Part shown: positions 38,889 to 47,436 of the stretch, in pieces
How positions within the stretch are numbered: position 1 is the first letter of the stretch
Layout of the letters: the number at the start of each line of letters is the position of its first letter
Assembly: GCA_022824305.1 (NCBI GenBank)
Contig: JAJEAD010000098.1
Span: 1 to 64,000 of the forward strand
Length of the DNA stretch: 64,000 bases
Direction: 5' to 3'
From: Gammaproteobacteria bacterium
GTDB taxonomy: Bacteria > Pseudomonadota > Gammaproteobacteria > HK1
Notes under the pieces: model-generated
Seen by the model: the letters and a program-made list of their open reading frames with translations, nothing else
What the model was told of the DNA's origin: nothing
Databases searched by the model: none
Program-made: the position numbers and the translations under genes

Positions 38889-39467
38889 GTGCTGCGCCGC
38901 CGCCCGAGCATCGCCGCCCTGCTCGAAGATCGGCCCCCGGAGCTGCTCGCGGTCTCGGGTCTCGGTTCCTGCACCTGGGACCTGTGCGCCGCCGGCGACG
39001 ACGCCCGCAACTTCTGCTTCGTCGGCGCGATGGGGCAGGCGGCGCCCTTCGCCCTCGGCCTCGCCATGGCGCAGCCGGAGCGACGGGTGGTGCTCTTCAC
39101 CGGAGACGGTGAGCTGCTGATGTCGCTCGGGGTGCTCGCGACCATCGCGACCCGGGCGCCCCGCAACCTCGCCCTCGTGGTCCTCGACAACGAGTCCTAC
39201 GTGGAGACCGGCGGCCAGCCCACCGCCACCGCCGGGCCCACGGACCTCGCCGCCATCGCGCGGGGAGCCGGCATCCCCGACGTGCGCAGCGTCACCGCAT
39301 CGTCGGCGCTGCCGGAGCTTCGGGCGGCGCTGCGCGCGGCGGAGGGCCCCCTGTTCGCGGTGCTCAAGGTGGCGGTCGAGGAGCTGCCGCTCACGCTGCC
39401 GCATTCGCTGGACGGCGTGACCGCGATCAACCGCTTTCGTGATGCCGTGCTCTCCCCGGCCGGCTGA
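38889..39467 (+). CDS. ThDP-dependent decarboxylase, C-terminal-domain subunit (sulfopyruvate decarboxylase beta-like)
   Basis: A 192-residue protein (GTG start, 5 bases after the partner's stop) with only the PP domain: VGAMGQAAPFALGLA, the ThDP motif FTGDGELLMSLGVLA ending in VVLDNESYVETGGQ. GDG and the downstream Asn-bearing stretch have the normal distance, so the site looks intact. Coupled to the alpha subunit gene. If it makes sulfoacetaldehyde, it links to the xsc-like gene at the left end of the window; phosphonopyruvate is the other option. The hydantoinase B gene follows in the same orientation by about 110 bases. Confidence 0.75.
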   Translation: MLRRRPSIAALLEDRPPELLAVSGLGSCTWDLCAAGDDARNFCFVGAMGQAAPFALGLAMAQPERRVVLFTGDGELLMSLGVLATIATRAPRNLALVVLDNESYVETGGQPTATAGPTDLAAIARGAGIPDVRSVTASSALPELRAALRAAEGPLFAVLKVAVEELPLTLPHSLDGVTAINRFRDAVLSPAG

Positions 39468-39577
39468 AGCGGCGGGACGCCCCGCGCCTGCCTCCCCGCC
39501 CGCCCCGGCGCCCGCGTTCCCCGCCGCCCGGCAATCCATGTAGTCTTGGCGCGGCTCCGATGCCGCCGGGAGGGCAC

Positions 39578-41239
39578 ATGTCCGAAGTCGACCCGATCAC
39601 GGTCTCCGTTATCCAGCACCGGCTGAGCGGCATCGTCGAGGAGATGGGAGAGGCGATGCTGCGCACGTCCTTCTCGCAGATCCTCAACTCGAGCCGCGAC
39701 TTCTCGACCGCGATCTGCGGCGCCACGGGACGCCTCGTGGCGCAGGCCGAGCACATCCCCGTGCACGTCGGCGCCCTGCCCTCGGCCACCGAGGCGGTGT
39801 GCGAGGCCTTCGGGGACGACGTGCACCCCGGAGACGTCTTTCTCCTCAATGACCCCTACCACGGCGGCAGCCACCTGCCGGACCTCACCGCCTTCGCCCC
39901 GGTGTTCCTGGACGGCCGGCTCGTGTTCTGGACGGTGAACCGCGCCCACCACTCCGACATCGGCGGCGCGACCCACGGGGCGTACAACGCCGCCGCCACC
40001 GAGATCTGGCAGGAAGGCCTGCGGGTGCCGCCGGTGCGTTTTCACGCGCGCGGCGAGCGGCGCGATGACCTGCTGCGCCTGCTCGAGGTGAACGTGCGCC
40101 ATCCGCGCGACTTCAAGGGTGATCTCGCCGCCCAGATCGGCTCCGTGCACCTGGGCGAGCGGCGCCTGCACGAGCTGGCCCGGGAGTTCGAGGCGCCGGT
40201 GCTCGAGGCCGCGGTGGACCGGATTCTCGACGCCACCGAGCGCCAGGTGCGGGCGATCATCGCCCGGTGGGAGGACGGCACCTACCACGGCGAGGCGACG
40301 CTGGACGACGACGGGCGCGGCAACGACGACATCGTGGTACGCGCTACCGTGACCGTCCGCGGCAGCGATCTGGAGGTCGATCTGCGGGATTCCGACTCCG
40401 AGGTCGCTAGCTTCCTCAACTCCGCCTACGCCAACACGCGCTCCGCGGTGGCGATGGCGCTCTCCTTTCTCGTGGACCCCGAGATCGCCAAGAACGACGG
40501 CGCGATGCGCCCGGTGAGGATCCTGTTGCGCCCCGGCACGATCGTCTCTCCCAACCCCGGCGCCCCGGTGACGATGTCCACCTCCCACTGCGCGCAGGAG
40601 ATCATCGAGGCGATGGTGACCGCGCTCTCCGCCGCCTGTCCGCAGCGCACCATGGCGGGGTGGGGCCGGCGCCTGCGCATCGCGATAAAGGGCCGGGATC
40701 CGCGCAACGGGCGAGCCTTCATCTGGCACATGTTCCACGCCCGTCCCGGCGCGGGCGCCTCCTCCGGCGGAGACGGCTGGCACAACTGCGGCGAGTGGCA
40801 CTCCGCGGGCGGCCTCAAGTTCGGCTCGGTGGAGGTGGCCGAGGTGCGCTTCCCCCTCTTCTTCGCCCGTCACGAGTTCCGGCCCAACTCCGGAGGCGAC
40901 GGCCGCTACGCGGGAGGGGCGGGGGTCGACCTCGAGTTCAAGCTCGAGACTGAAGAGCCCGCGGTGGCCAATACCGCGGGGGACGGCATTCGCCACGGCG
41001 CCTGCGGCATGCTGGGCGGGGAGAGCGGCTCGCCCCACCACTACCTGCTGCGTGAGCCCGGAGCGCGGGCCCAGGTCCTCGGCACCAAGCAGGAAGGAGT
41101 GCCGGTCGCCCCCGGCTCGACCTTCGAGGTGCACTCCGGCGGCGGCGGCGGCTGGGGAGACCCGGCGCTGCGCTCTCTCGACGCCCGCCGCCGCGACCGC
41201 CGCGACGGCATCGCGACACGGAGGACCGGTAGGGGTTGA
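39578..41239 (+). CDS. hyuB: Hydantoinase/oxoprolinase family protein, B subunit
   Basis: A 553-residue HyuB-type protein: PITVSVIQHRLSGIVEEMGEAM start, NDPYHGGSHLPDLTAF, VNRAHHSDIGGATHGAYN, RRLRIAIKGRDPRNGRAF and the final SGGGGGWGDP. HyuB pairs with HyuA in ATP-dependent opening of hydantoins or 5-oxoproline-like rings, or in acetone-carboxylase-type chemistry. ATG at 39578 has GGGAGGG right before it; a frame start 18 bases upstream is less suited. Its partner hyuA is 8.1 kb downstream, in the same direction, on the far side of an insertion. Confidence 0.9.
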   Translation: MSEVDPITVSVIQHRLSGIVEEMGEAMLRTSFSQILNSSRDFSTAICGATGRLVAQAEHIPVHVGALPSATEAVCEAFGDDVHPGDVFLLNDPYHGGSHLPDLTAFAPVFLDGRLVFWTVNRAHHSDIGGATHGAYNAAATEIWQEGLRVPPVRFHARGERRDDLLRLLEVNVRHPRDFKGDLAAQIGSVHLGERRLHELAREFEAPVLEAAVDRILDATERQVRAIIARWEDGTYHGEATLDDDGRGNDDIVVRATVTVRGSDLEVDLRDSDSEVASFLNSAYANTRSAVAMALSFLVDPEIAKNDGAMRPVRILLRPGTIVSPNPGAPVTMSTSHCAQEIIEAMVTALSAACPQRTMAGWGRRLRIAIKGRDPRNGRAFIWHMFHARPGAGASSGGDGWHNCGEWHSAGGLKFGSVEVAEVRFPLFFARHEFRPNSGGDGRYAGGAGVDLEFKLETEEPAVANTAGDGIRHGACGMLGGESGSPHHYLLREPGARAQVLGTKQEGVPVAPGSTFEVHSGGGGGWGDPALRSLDARRRDRRDGIATRRTGRG

Positions 41240-41403
41240 GGCTCCGTAGGCCGCATGGCGACAAGATCGCAAGTGTTCTCGCGGACCTGAAGTCAGGGTC
41301 ACCCGAGACCGCAGTGCAGATCTGCTACACCGGCTCGCCCGGAACGGCGTCCCGGCTTTCGAACCCGAGGCTGCGGTGCCGAGGGGCGCTGCGGGGAACG
41401 TCG

Positions 41404-44259
41404 TCATCGCCCTCCGATGTACGACCGCGCAACCTCTTCCCACACCTTCTCATTGAACTTCAAGGCACCGAGCACTTCCTCACCGCGCTCGTGGTAGCTG
41501 GCAAGCCCGTCTTCCTCGGAAAACTGGAAGACTAGTGCGTCCATGTCGTCCGCCGGCTTCCCCAGGCTTTCGGCCACACGGTCCTTCCACTTGGAGACCT
41601 CGGACCTGATCGAGTCCATTTGATTCTGGTCACCATGGAAGCCTCCAAGCATTAGCCAGACATACAATTGAATCGAATAACGGACAAGCTCGTCGCCGGA
41701 CGCCGCCCTCTTCCAACTCAAGGGCCATCCACCACGCCCCCTTCTGAACTGATCAGAGGGCTTGACCAGGTTCCTCATGGGGAAGTAAAGCGAGCTTGCG
41801 ATAACTGCACGTCCGAAGTGCCCGACGCCACCATTGCCGCTACCGGAGAACAACGAATAGAACAGGTAGACTGCAAGCATGCCACCGTAGTACGAGCCCG
41901 CATCAAGCGCCTTCACGAGGTAGCCGACTCTGTCCTCACCGGGCTTGAACTTGACGTTACTATTCCCCTGCTCTTCCTCCACCGCCACATTTTTCCGGAT
42001 CTTCAGACAACTCCCCTGGACATCAACAATCTCGTACAACGAGTGCGTCGACTCGTCGTTCGAGATTACCAAGAAATCACCGGCTTTCACGTCCTGACCC
42101 GGCATCGTGAAGTCCGTAGCTCTAGTGGTGACTTGCAGGAACTCGTCCCCACTGCCCACACTGTCCGCATCGTCCGCATCGTCCGCATCGTCGGTATCAG
42201 TCGCATCGTCCAGGACCGTGGACGCAGCCGTCGCATCCTCCTGCACTAGGCGAACGTTTACCCTTCTCAAACGCGACTGCCACCAGACCGGAAGAAGCGA
42301 ACTCGGCTCGGAGGACAGGGACGAAAACAAGGGATCCAACACCATGAGCTGCCCAAGATACTCACGGTATGTGAAGTGACCGACAAGGTCACTCTCCTTG
42401 ATGATTTGGTCATCACGACTGAGCACGAGATGTTCTGGCTTGAGGGAGATAAAGGCGGTCAAACTATTGGACGACCGAATCTTGAGCATGATTCTGCGGG
42501 TCAATTCCATCATTGCATTGAGGAAGGATGCGGCTCGAAGCCATCGCTCAATCGTTCCATACTCTTGAAACGCCGGCAGGAGGACGCTTATTGCATCCCG
42601 TGATGGAGGAGACGAGTCGACCTCTGGTGGAGGCTTCTCCGCCGTCAGGGCATTCTTGCTCACACGACGGTAGTCCTGTGCACCAAGGTCCCGAACCAGT
42701 GCATCAATGGATGCTGATACGGCCGGCCATCCAGTCACACCTGGGTCCTCGACCTTGTGTTCGTCCTGTGTCTTGAGCTCTCGACGCTTCTCGCTCGCCT
42801 TCAACTCAAAATGCGCCCTGAAGAAACTGTCTTCCGGCTCGGACATCATGCATTTGAGCAAGAACGCCAACATTCCCGGGTGCAGATACCATCTGCCACC
42901 GCCACACACTCGTTGAAATATCGCCGAAATATCAGGTGCGACGGCCTGCCCGGACATCCAAGTAGGATAGACGTTGAGAATGGTCTGTCCAATGGCCTTG
43001 CTTCGGACGTCGTACTTCCTCAGGAGTTCGTAAAATCGTTCCGCGGACTCTCCGGCGGATATGATGTCGAAGAGCACTGCGCCTAGGCCAAAGAGATCCG
43101 TTCGCTCCGTGGGGTGTTTGACAAATGACGCCTGTGTGAGCCCGTCCGCGAGAGAAGGCAGCCTTGCGTCATGAAGACCGTCTGCGTCGGCTGCGCCGTG
43201 TGACTCAATTGTCATGTGAACTTCGGGCGTTCCCTCGTCATCCGCTCCGCTGCAGATCTCGAAGTCGATTATCTTAAACAACGTTCGTGAACTTGACCGG
43301 GGAAAGACCACGCGATCACCCGCGCGGATGTTGGTACGTAGGAACTTCGGATCCCGAGAAACGATCTTCACCGTACCGTCCTGCGATGCACAGCCGATAG
43401 ATACCTCGGACACATCGCTGTGATCAATCTGCTCAATGGAGCGGTAGTGTTTGGTGCCAATGACAAGCGCGTCTACCGAGACCATTGCGCTCCCAGCAGC
43501 AATTGCATTCTCCTGATACAAAAATCCAAGGTCACCCAGCACAAACTCAGCGGTGCCCACATCATCTCGATAGTAGATGTTTGCCGGCTTGATGTCCTGA
43601 TGTCGCAGTCCGGCGGCGTGGAGAACCCGCAGTCCTTGCGCAACTTGTGAAGTCACCGGCAGGGCGGAGCGTTCACGTTCTCGTAATGGAACCACCTTCA
43701 ACTGATCATAGCCAGTTCGCCTTCTATCCGTGTCTTGGTCTGACAGCCGCCCGCCATGCTCCATTAGATCCTTAAGCGAGCAATCGAATCGGTTCATGAC
43801 GTAGGCGTAGCGGGAAAACACCATGTCATATTTCTTGTACACGGATGCGTATTTTTGAAATTGTCGATCCTCGTTCAACTCGGTTGTGTAGGCTAGAGGC
43901 AGAACGAGATGCTTGTCGTAGATGTTAACAAGCTTGCGGATGCTTTCATCACTGGAACTCTGCAGCTCGTCGTAGATCAGCTCCTTTACTTTAAGTTCGT
44001 TTGTAGTTCTCAATGCCTTGTAGTCAATTACATCCTTGTCGCTCTTCTTTGTAGAAGCCTGATGTTCATAGATGACTTTCATCGCCAGCTTATTGTTGCC
44101 TCCATCAGCAGCGAAAACGCAGCCGAAGTTACCGTCGCCGAGCTTGCGAAGTATGTGTTCCCCCTCTGGACCGGACTGGGCTGTCTCCAGTTCAAATACC
44201 AGTTTGTTGCCAGTGGAGTCTGAGAACGTCATTCGTTTGTCTTTGACTTCTTTGCTCAC
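41404..44259 (-). CDS. Atypical Ser/Thr protein kinase, multidomain, unknown function
   Basis: The 951-residue protein begins with a kinase domain: glycine loop LGDGNFGCVF (40-49), Lys61 in AMKVIY, catalytic loop HQDIKPAN (220-227) where HRD became HQD, and Asp243 in GDLGF where DFG became DLG. GTKHYRS near 268 is the activation segment. About 110 residues (280-384) are inserted before the helix TDLFGLGAVLFD. After residue 470 nothing is recognised except an Asp/Ala-rich stretch (~685-700), a beta-rich module resembling the insert, and hydrophobic segments. Start is GTG with an ideal AAGGAG eight bases upstream, overlapping the partner's stop (GTGA). GC is near 50%, far below the flanks, suggesting transfer. 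Confidence 0.75.
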   Translation of the reverse strand: MSKEVKDKRMTFSDSTGNKLVFELETAQSGPEGEHILRKLGDGNFGCVFAADGGNNKLAMKVIYEHQASTKKSDKDVIDYKALRTTNELKVKELIYDELQSSSDESIRKLVNIYDKHLVLPLAYTTELNEDRQFQKYASVYKKYDMVFSRYAYVMNRFDCSLKDLMEHGGRLSDQDTDRRRTGYDQLKVVPLRERERSALPVTSQVAQGLRVLHAAGLRHQDIKPANIYYRDDVGTAEFVLGDLGFLYQENAIAAGSAMVSVDALVIGTKHYRSIEQIDHSDVSEVSIGCASQDGTVKIVSRDPKFLRTNIRAGDRVVFPRSSSRTLFKIIDFEICSGADDEGTPEVHMTIESHGAADADGLHDARLPSLADGLTQASFVKHPTERTDLFGLGAVLFDIISAGESAERFYELLRKYDVRSKAIGQTILNVYPTWMSGQAVAPDISAIFQRVCGGGRWYLHPGMLAFLLKCMMSEPEDSFFRAHFELKASEKRRELKTQDEHKVEDPGVTGWPAVSASIDALVRDLGAQDYRRVSKNALTAEKPPPEVDSSPPSRDAISVLLPAFQEYGTIERWLRAASFLNAMMELTRRIMLKIRSSNSLTAFISLKPEHLVLSRDDQIIKESDLVGHFTYREYLGQLMVLDPLFSSLSSEPSSLLPVWWQSRLRRVNVRLVQEDATAASTVLDDATDTDDADDADDADSVGSGDEFLQVTTRATDFTMPGQDVKAGDFLVISNDESTHSLYEIVDVQGSCLKIRKNVAVEEEQGNSNVKFKPGEDRVGYLVKALDAGSYYGGMLAVYLFYSLFSGSGNGGVGHFGRAVIASSLYFPMRNLVKPSDQFRRGRGGWPLSWKRAASGDELVRYSIQLYVWLMLGGFHGDQNQMDSIRSEVSKWKDRVAESLGKPADDMDALVFQFSEEDGLASYHERGEEVLGALKFNEKVWEEVARSYIGGR
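42163..42207. repeat. 9-bp tandem repeat inside the kinase gene
   Basis: GTCCGCATC occurs three times without gap at 42163-42189, then in two altered copies (GTCGGTATC, AGTCGCATC). Read on the minus strand it codes an Asp-Ala-Asp type stretch (DDADDADDAD). A unit divisible by three keeps the frame if copies are gained or lost, so the linker length could vary between strains. Confidence 0.85.
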
Positions 44260-45275
44260 TGTGACGTCTCCTTACCGGATGTGTCATTGTGTTCCGCGAC
44301 GACGTAGAAGTGGGAGCGAATGCGGTACATGGCGGTGGCGCGGCGACTGGGACGTGCTACGCAGACGAGAACCGGGGGACCGAAGCGTCCGGCTGGAAAG
44401 ACGCCGTCGTCACTTCCGAGGGGAAGCGTCTTCCTCGGTGCGGTGGGAAACACGCAGATGAGAAGACTGCCGCCGTTCCGGTAGTATAGTCCGCGGTCTC
44501 GGGAGGTCAAACGGGCAAGTCTGCTGTCGTAGCCCTTAAGGGAAAGTACGTCCGACGTGGGTTGCTCGCATCTGTGAAACACCCCTTCGGAGATGCTTGG
44601 TGCGCCGTGGCGAGTGAGGAAGGTTTCTGTGCAAAGTGTGACATTTCGGTCGGTGATGGCGCAACGTACTCGTCCTCCTTGTCTGAGAAAGTAGATTGGC
44701 ACGGTGTTAATCGTAATCTTCTTCTCGTCGAAGACGAACGCTGGATTGAAGTTGAATGTGTTGCGCACGTCGAATAGTTGTCTTTCTACTATTCTTGGTC
44801 TGGCTGGTGGACGTTCTGTTGGCCGGAGAATGCTTTCGGGGGTATGTTCATGGGTGACGTGAAGTTGTAACGGAGGCGCTGCATGGGGTGGGTGTGCTGC
44901 AAGTCCGGTTGTCACTTGTTTGTTGACGTGTAGCTGAATCGAGAGATTGTCCGCGTTTATCAGTCCGATGTTCGTTCGAGCTCCTACTGAGCGGAACAGG
45001 CTTGCGTCGATGTATATGTCGGACGAATTCAGTCCGCTTGCGGAAAGCATTTGCTTTACTGCTTCAAGGATGTCCATGGAGGATACCTCGATGGTGGGAC
45101 GTATTTGGATAGGAGTCCGCCATTGTGGCGCGTGTACTGTATGCAGTGGTGTACCAGGTGTTGTTACGTGCGGTCGTACTTCAGAAGGAACGGGTACGGC
45201 GTGGAGCTGTCGGTGTTCGATGTAAGTATTGACTTCTACGGTTGAACGGAGCTGGATGCGCGTGTATAGCGACAA
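44256..45275 (-). CDS. Uncharacterised protein coupled to the atypical kinase
   Basis: A protein of up to 339 residues with no domain I can name. It carries short repeats, RIQLRSTVEV (6-15), PIQIRPTIEV (55-64), LSIQLHV and LQLHVTHEH, joined by Pro/His-rich linkers. A beta-rich half follows (NTFNFNPAFVFDEKKITINTVPIYFL... region). Repeats that agree in protein but differ in codons support this frame. The start is unclear: TTG at 45275 has no ribosome site, whereas ATG at 45077 (MDILEAVKQML) has GAGG eight bases ahead and would give 273 residues. The stop overlaps the kinase GTG by four bases, so both are made together. It may be a regulator or substrate of the kinase. Confidence 0.6.
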   Translation of the reverse strand: MSLYTRIQLRSTVEVNTYIEHRQLHAVPVPSEVRPHVTTPGTPLHTVHAPQWRTPIQIRPTIEVSSMDILEAVKQMLSASGLNSSDIYIDASLFRSVGARTNIGLINADNLSIQLHVNKQVTTGLAAHPPHAAPPLQLHVTHEHTPESILRPTERPPARPRIVERQLFDVRNTFNFNPAFVFDEKKITINTVPIYFLRQGGRVRCAITDRNVTLCTETFLTRHGAPSISEGVFHRCEQPTSDVLSLKGYDSRLARLTSRDRGLYYRNGGSLLICVFPTAPRKTLPLGSDDGVFPAGRFGPPVLVCVARPSRRATAMYRIRSHFYVVAEHNDTSGKETSQ

Positions 45276-45329
45276 GGGGCCGGTGTGATTGGTGATGCGC
45301 GATGTTGATTGTTGCTAGAGACTCATAGT

Positions 45330-45352
45330 GGTGATTTGCTGGGTGATTTGCT
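45330..45352. repeat. Direct repeat upstream of the kinase pair
   Basis: GGTGATTTGCT occurs twice with 12-bp period (45330-45340 and 45342-45352). It lies 55-77 bases before the TTG start of the partner gene. It may be a regulatory site, or only a tandem slip within the sequence; nothing else supports a function. Confidence 0.4.
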
Positions 45353-45716
45353 GAATACTGCTTTTTCACGCCCTCCTTCGGTGCATTTAGGACGGCTGAC
45401 GCGGGTATGTCACGCATTGGGGGAGTTGTTCGGACGTTTGCACCCTTGCAGAAAAAGTGCCATGGGCCGTGCCCGTTCTTCTGCCGGGGTCTCAATGGAA
45501 TGCCGAGGGTGAGGTGCGTGGCTGTTACACCGAGGGCGTCAACCATCAACGGGTGCGCGCGCGCTAGTTCGGTCACTCCGTTGAGCATCGTGTTCTGTTT
45601 GTTGATTGCCCGTCGTGCGAGGTACATGAGCGAAGGCGGATACGCCGCAAGTGGTTGCCACTGGTAAGGGCGTGACGATAGGTATAGCCTTGGACAGTCA
45701 CCCGGAGAACGGCTCG

Positions 45717-45736
45717 CGCCGGCTGCAAGGCCGGCG
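45717..45736. terminator. GC hairpin, possible transcription terminator
   Basis: CGCCGGC and GCCGGCG pair perfectly around a TGCAAG loop. There is no long T-run after it on either strand, so an intrinsic terminator is weakly supported. It is about 160 bases downstream of the P450/LuxR unit's putative end side and within the likely leader of the kinase unit, where it could also work as an attenuator. Confidence 0.3.
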
Positions 45737-45783
45737 GGTGTTGTGCGAGCTGTTAAGATAAGCCGGTTTGGCGATGCGGGGTA

Positions 45784-45799
45784 TCCCCAAAGTTGGGGA
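45784..45799. promoter_or_regulatory. Palindromic operator-like site A
   Basis: TCCCCAAAGTTGGGGA is a near-perfect inverted repeat (seven paired bases on each side of AG). A 19-base block including it recurs at 48881-48899 with one change. It lies upstream of the minus-strand kinase pair and downstream of the luxR gene. Such paired copies suggest an operator for a dimeric regulator; the LuxR-type protein encoded between them is the obvious candidate, by position only. Confidence 0.55.
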
Positions 45800-46172
45800 G
45801 ATGCGAGGTTTCGAAGAGGTTCGCGATCAGTTTCTGTTTGGTGTTGCGACGCCCGACGTGCTGTCGGCGGTGGCGGCCTCTGATTGGGAAACCCAAATGC
45901 CCATACCGACGGGATTGTGCGCAGTGTGCATTGGCTGCTCCAGCCCCATCCTGGATGGATTCTGACCGCACTCGAGCGAGACGCATCCTTGATCGCATTG
46001 GTGACGATCGCGATTTGCCGGTGCGAGTCTGTGCAAATGCTCCCACTCCGCTCGGCGTGAGTGCTGGTGAGCACGCCGGCGAACTCGCAGGTGAGCCGTT
46101 CGTAGATTTTGGGCTTCGGGGACCTGCGCGAAGACGAACGACGTCGGCGGGGGCTGGAGGACGCTTTCTCCT

Positions 46173-47327
46173 TCAGCGTCGAGCGCCCTCGGCGCCGGCC
46201 AGAGAGAGCACCAGGCGCACCAGCTCCCCCTGCCGCGAGAGGCCGTGCTTGGTGAACATGTGCTTTACGTGTGTGCGGATCGTGCTCTCCTTGCGATCGG
46301 TCGCCGCGGCAATCTCGCCCACGCTCATGCCACGGGCCAGCATCACTGCTACGCGGCTTTCCATTCTCGTGAGGTTCAGTGCCTCCGCAGCCACGGCCGG
46401 CTTTATACCCGTGTGGCCTTCCGGGTCGGCGACGATCGCGAGTGCCGCGACTGGCTGCGACCCGAAGTAGTCCGTCTGATGCCGCCCCATCGGAACTATA
46501 TGCAGTACCTGGGACGGCCGGGCGTCCGAGCGTCTCAAGATCATCGAGCCTCCCTCACCCTGAGCGGTGAACCGTGGCAGGGCGCGGCTCAGAAGCCCCT
46601 GGAGGCCGGCGTCGTCCCCTGGCGTGCGTGCAAACAGGAACCCGCCCTCGTCGAATACACCGTCGCCGTCGCGCAGCACATTCTGGGCGCGGTCGTTTAC
46701 CGCCACGATCCTCCCGTACGCGTCGAGGTGCATGACGCCCAACCCGGTTGCGTCGAGCAGCTCCGTCAGTGTTGCGTTCCGGGCGCCGGCGCGGGCAAGC
46801 GCCTGCTGGACGCGTACGGTCTGACGGATATGGGGCAGGAGACGCCGGATCAGATCGAGCTGCGTGGACGACCAGCCTTTCCCACCCACCGGGTCGTGGA
46901 CGCACCAGACGATGCGCGAGCGGTTGGGCCCGTCCAGGCGCACATGGACGCTGTCCTCGCAGTGGCCGCGGATCAGCAATTCGTTGTATGTAGCGGAGGT
47001 CTTCCGCTCCTCCGCGCTCAGGAGATCGGTCATGTGAAAGAGCTGGCTGTCGGGAGCATGCCGCAAGCGGGGGGCCCGTTCGTCCAGCGGGTAGTAGACC
47101 TCGTAGTACTCGCGCTCCGCTTCCCGCTGGCGTTGGCCACGAAAGTAGATCCACGCAAAGTGAATTCGGACTTCCTCCGCGGAGTCTCCTTCTCCGAACA
47201 CCATGGAGCTGCCGTGCGTACGGAGCGCTTCGTCGATCAGAGCGGAGGCGCTCGACCAGCGAGTGTGGTCGAACGCCACCTCGTGCAATGAGTCGAGGAT
47301 GCGCTCGAACGCATCGCGCTCGCTCAT
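46173..47327 (-). CDS. LuxR-family transcriptional regulator
   Basis: A 384-residue protein with a C-terminal GerE-type helix-turn-helix (LTRMESRVAVMLARGMSVGEIAAATDRKESTIRTHVKH...), whose recognition helix is KESTIRTHVKHMFTKHG. The N-terminal part is a long sensory region with a PAS-like middle (ATGLGVMHLDAYGRIVAVND). ATG at 47327 is preferred for AGAAGG seven bases upstream; another ATG lies two codons earlier. It is downstream of the P450 gene, 110 bases apart, and transcribed with it or from its own promoter. It is no quorum-sensing AHL-type receptor by visible motifs. Confidence 0.85.
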   Translation of the reverse strand: MSERDAFERILDSLHEVAFDHTRWSSASALIDEALRTHGSSMVFGEGDSAEEVRIHFAWIYFRGQRQREAEREYYEVYYPLDERAPRLRHAPDSQLFHMTDLLSAEERKTSATYNELLIRGHCEDSVHVRLDGPNRSRIVWCVHDPVGGKGWSSTQLDLIRRLLPHIRQTVRVQQALARAGARNATLTELLDATGLGVMHLDAYGRIVAVNDRAQNVLRDGDGVFDEGGFLFARTPGDDAGLQGLLSRALPRFTAQGEGGSMILRRSDARPSQVLHIVPMGRHQTDYFGSQPVAALAIVADPEGHTGIKPAVAAEALNLTRMESRVAVMLARGMSVGEIAAATDRKESTIRTHVKHMFTKHGLSRQGELVRLVLSLAGAEGARR

Positions 47328-47436
47328 GACCATGCCTTCTCGAGCGGGCGCTCGGTGTACCCAAATCCCATGGTCCGCGGCAACCCGCGCCCTCCCATGT
47401 TGCCGAAACTTGCCACCGACCCCGGGTGTCGGTGGG

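Larger units (their letters stand above)
45276..46172. other. Region without a firm gene between the kinase pair and the LuxR gene
   Basis: A minus-strand frame is open here from 46074 to 45181 and overlaps the partner gene by 95 bases. Its middle part (from ATG 45627, NKQNTMLNGVTELARAHPLM, KNGHGPWHFF) has a fairly protein-like look, but there is no ribosome site, no known domain, and the ends are poor. A short coding remnant or leader is possible. In the partner's own frame, upstream codons read IQQITQQITTMSL and then a TAG at 45315-45317, so the N-terminus may have decayed. A palindrome, a hairpin and a direct repeat in this stretch are listed separately. Confidence 0.35.

Noticed and set aside
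39197..41443. 748-codon minus-strand frame opposite comE-like and hyuB genes
   Set aside because: Shadow of two genes with strong family motifs on the plus strand.
45407..45667. 86-codon plus-strand frame with several cysteines (KKCHGPCPFFC)
   Set aside because: It looked like a possible zinc ribbon, but the spacing fits none, there is no ribosome site, and the opposite strand is open as well.
45717..45736. Hairpin as a strong intrinsic terminator
   Set aside because: The stem is good but no T-run follows on either strand; it is kept only as a weak call.
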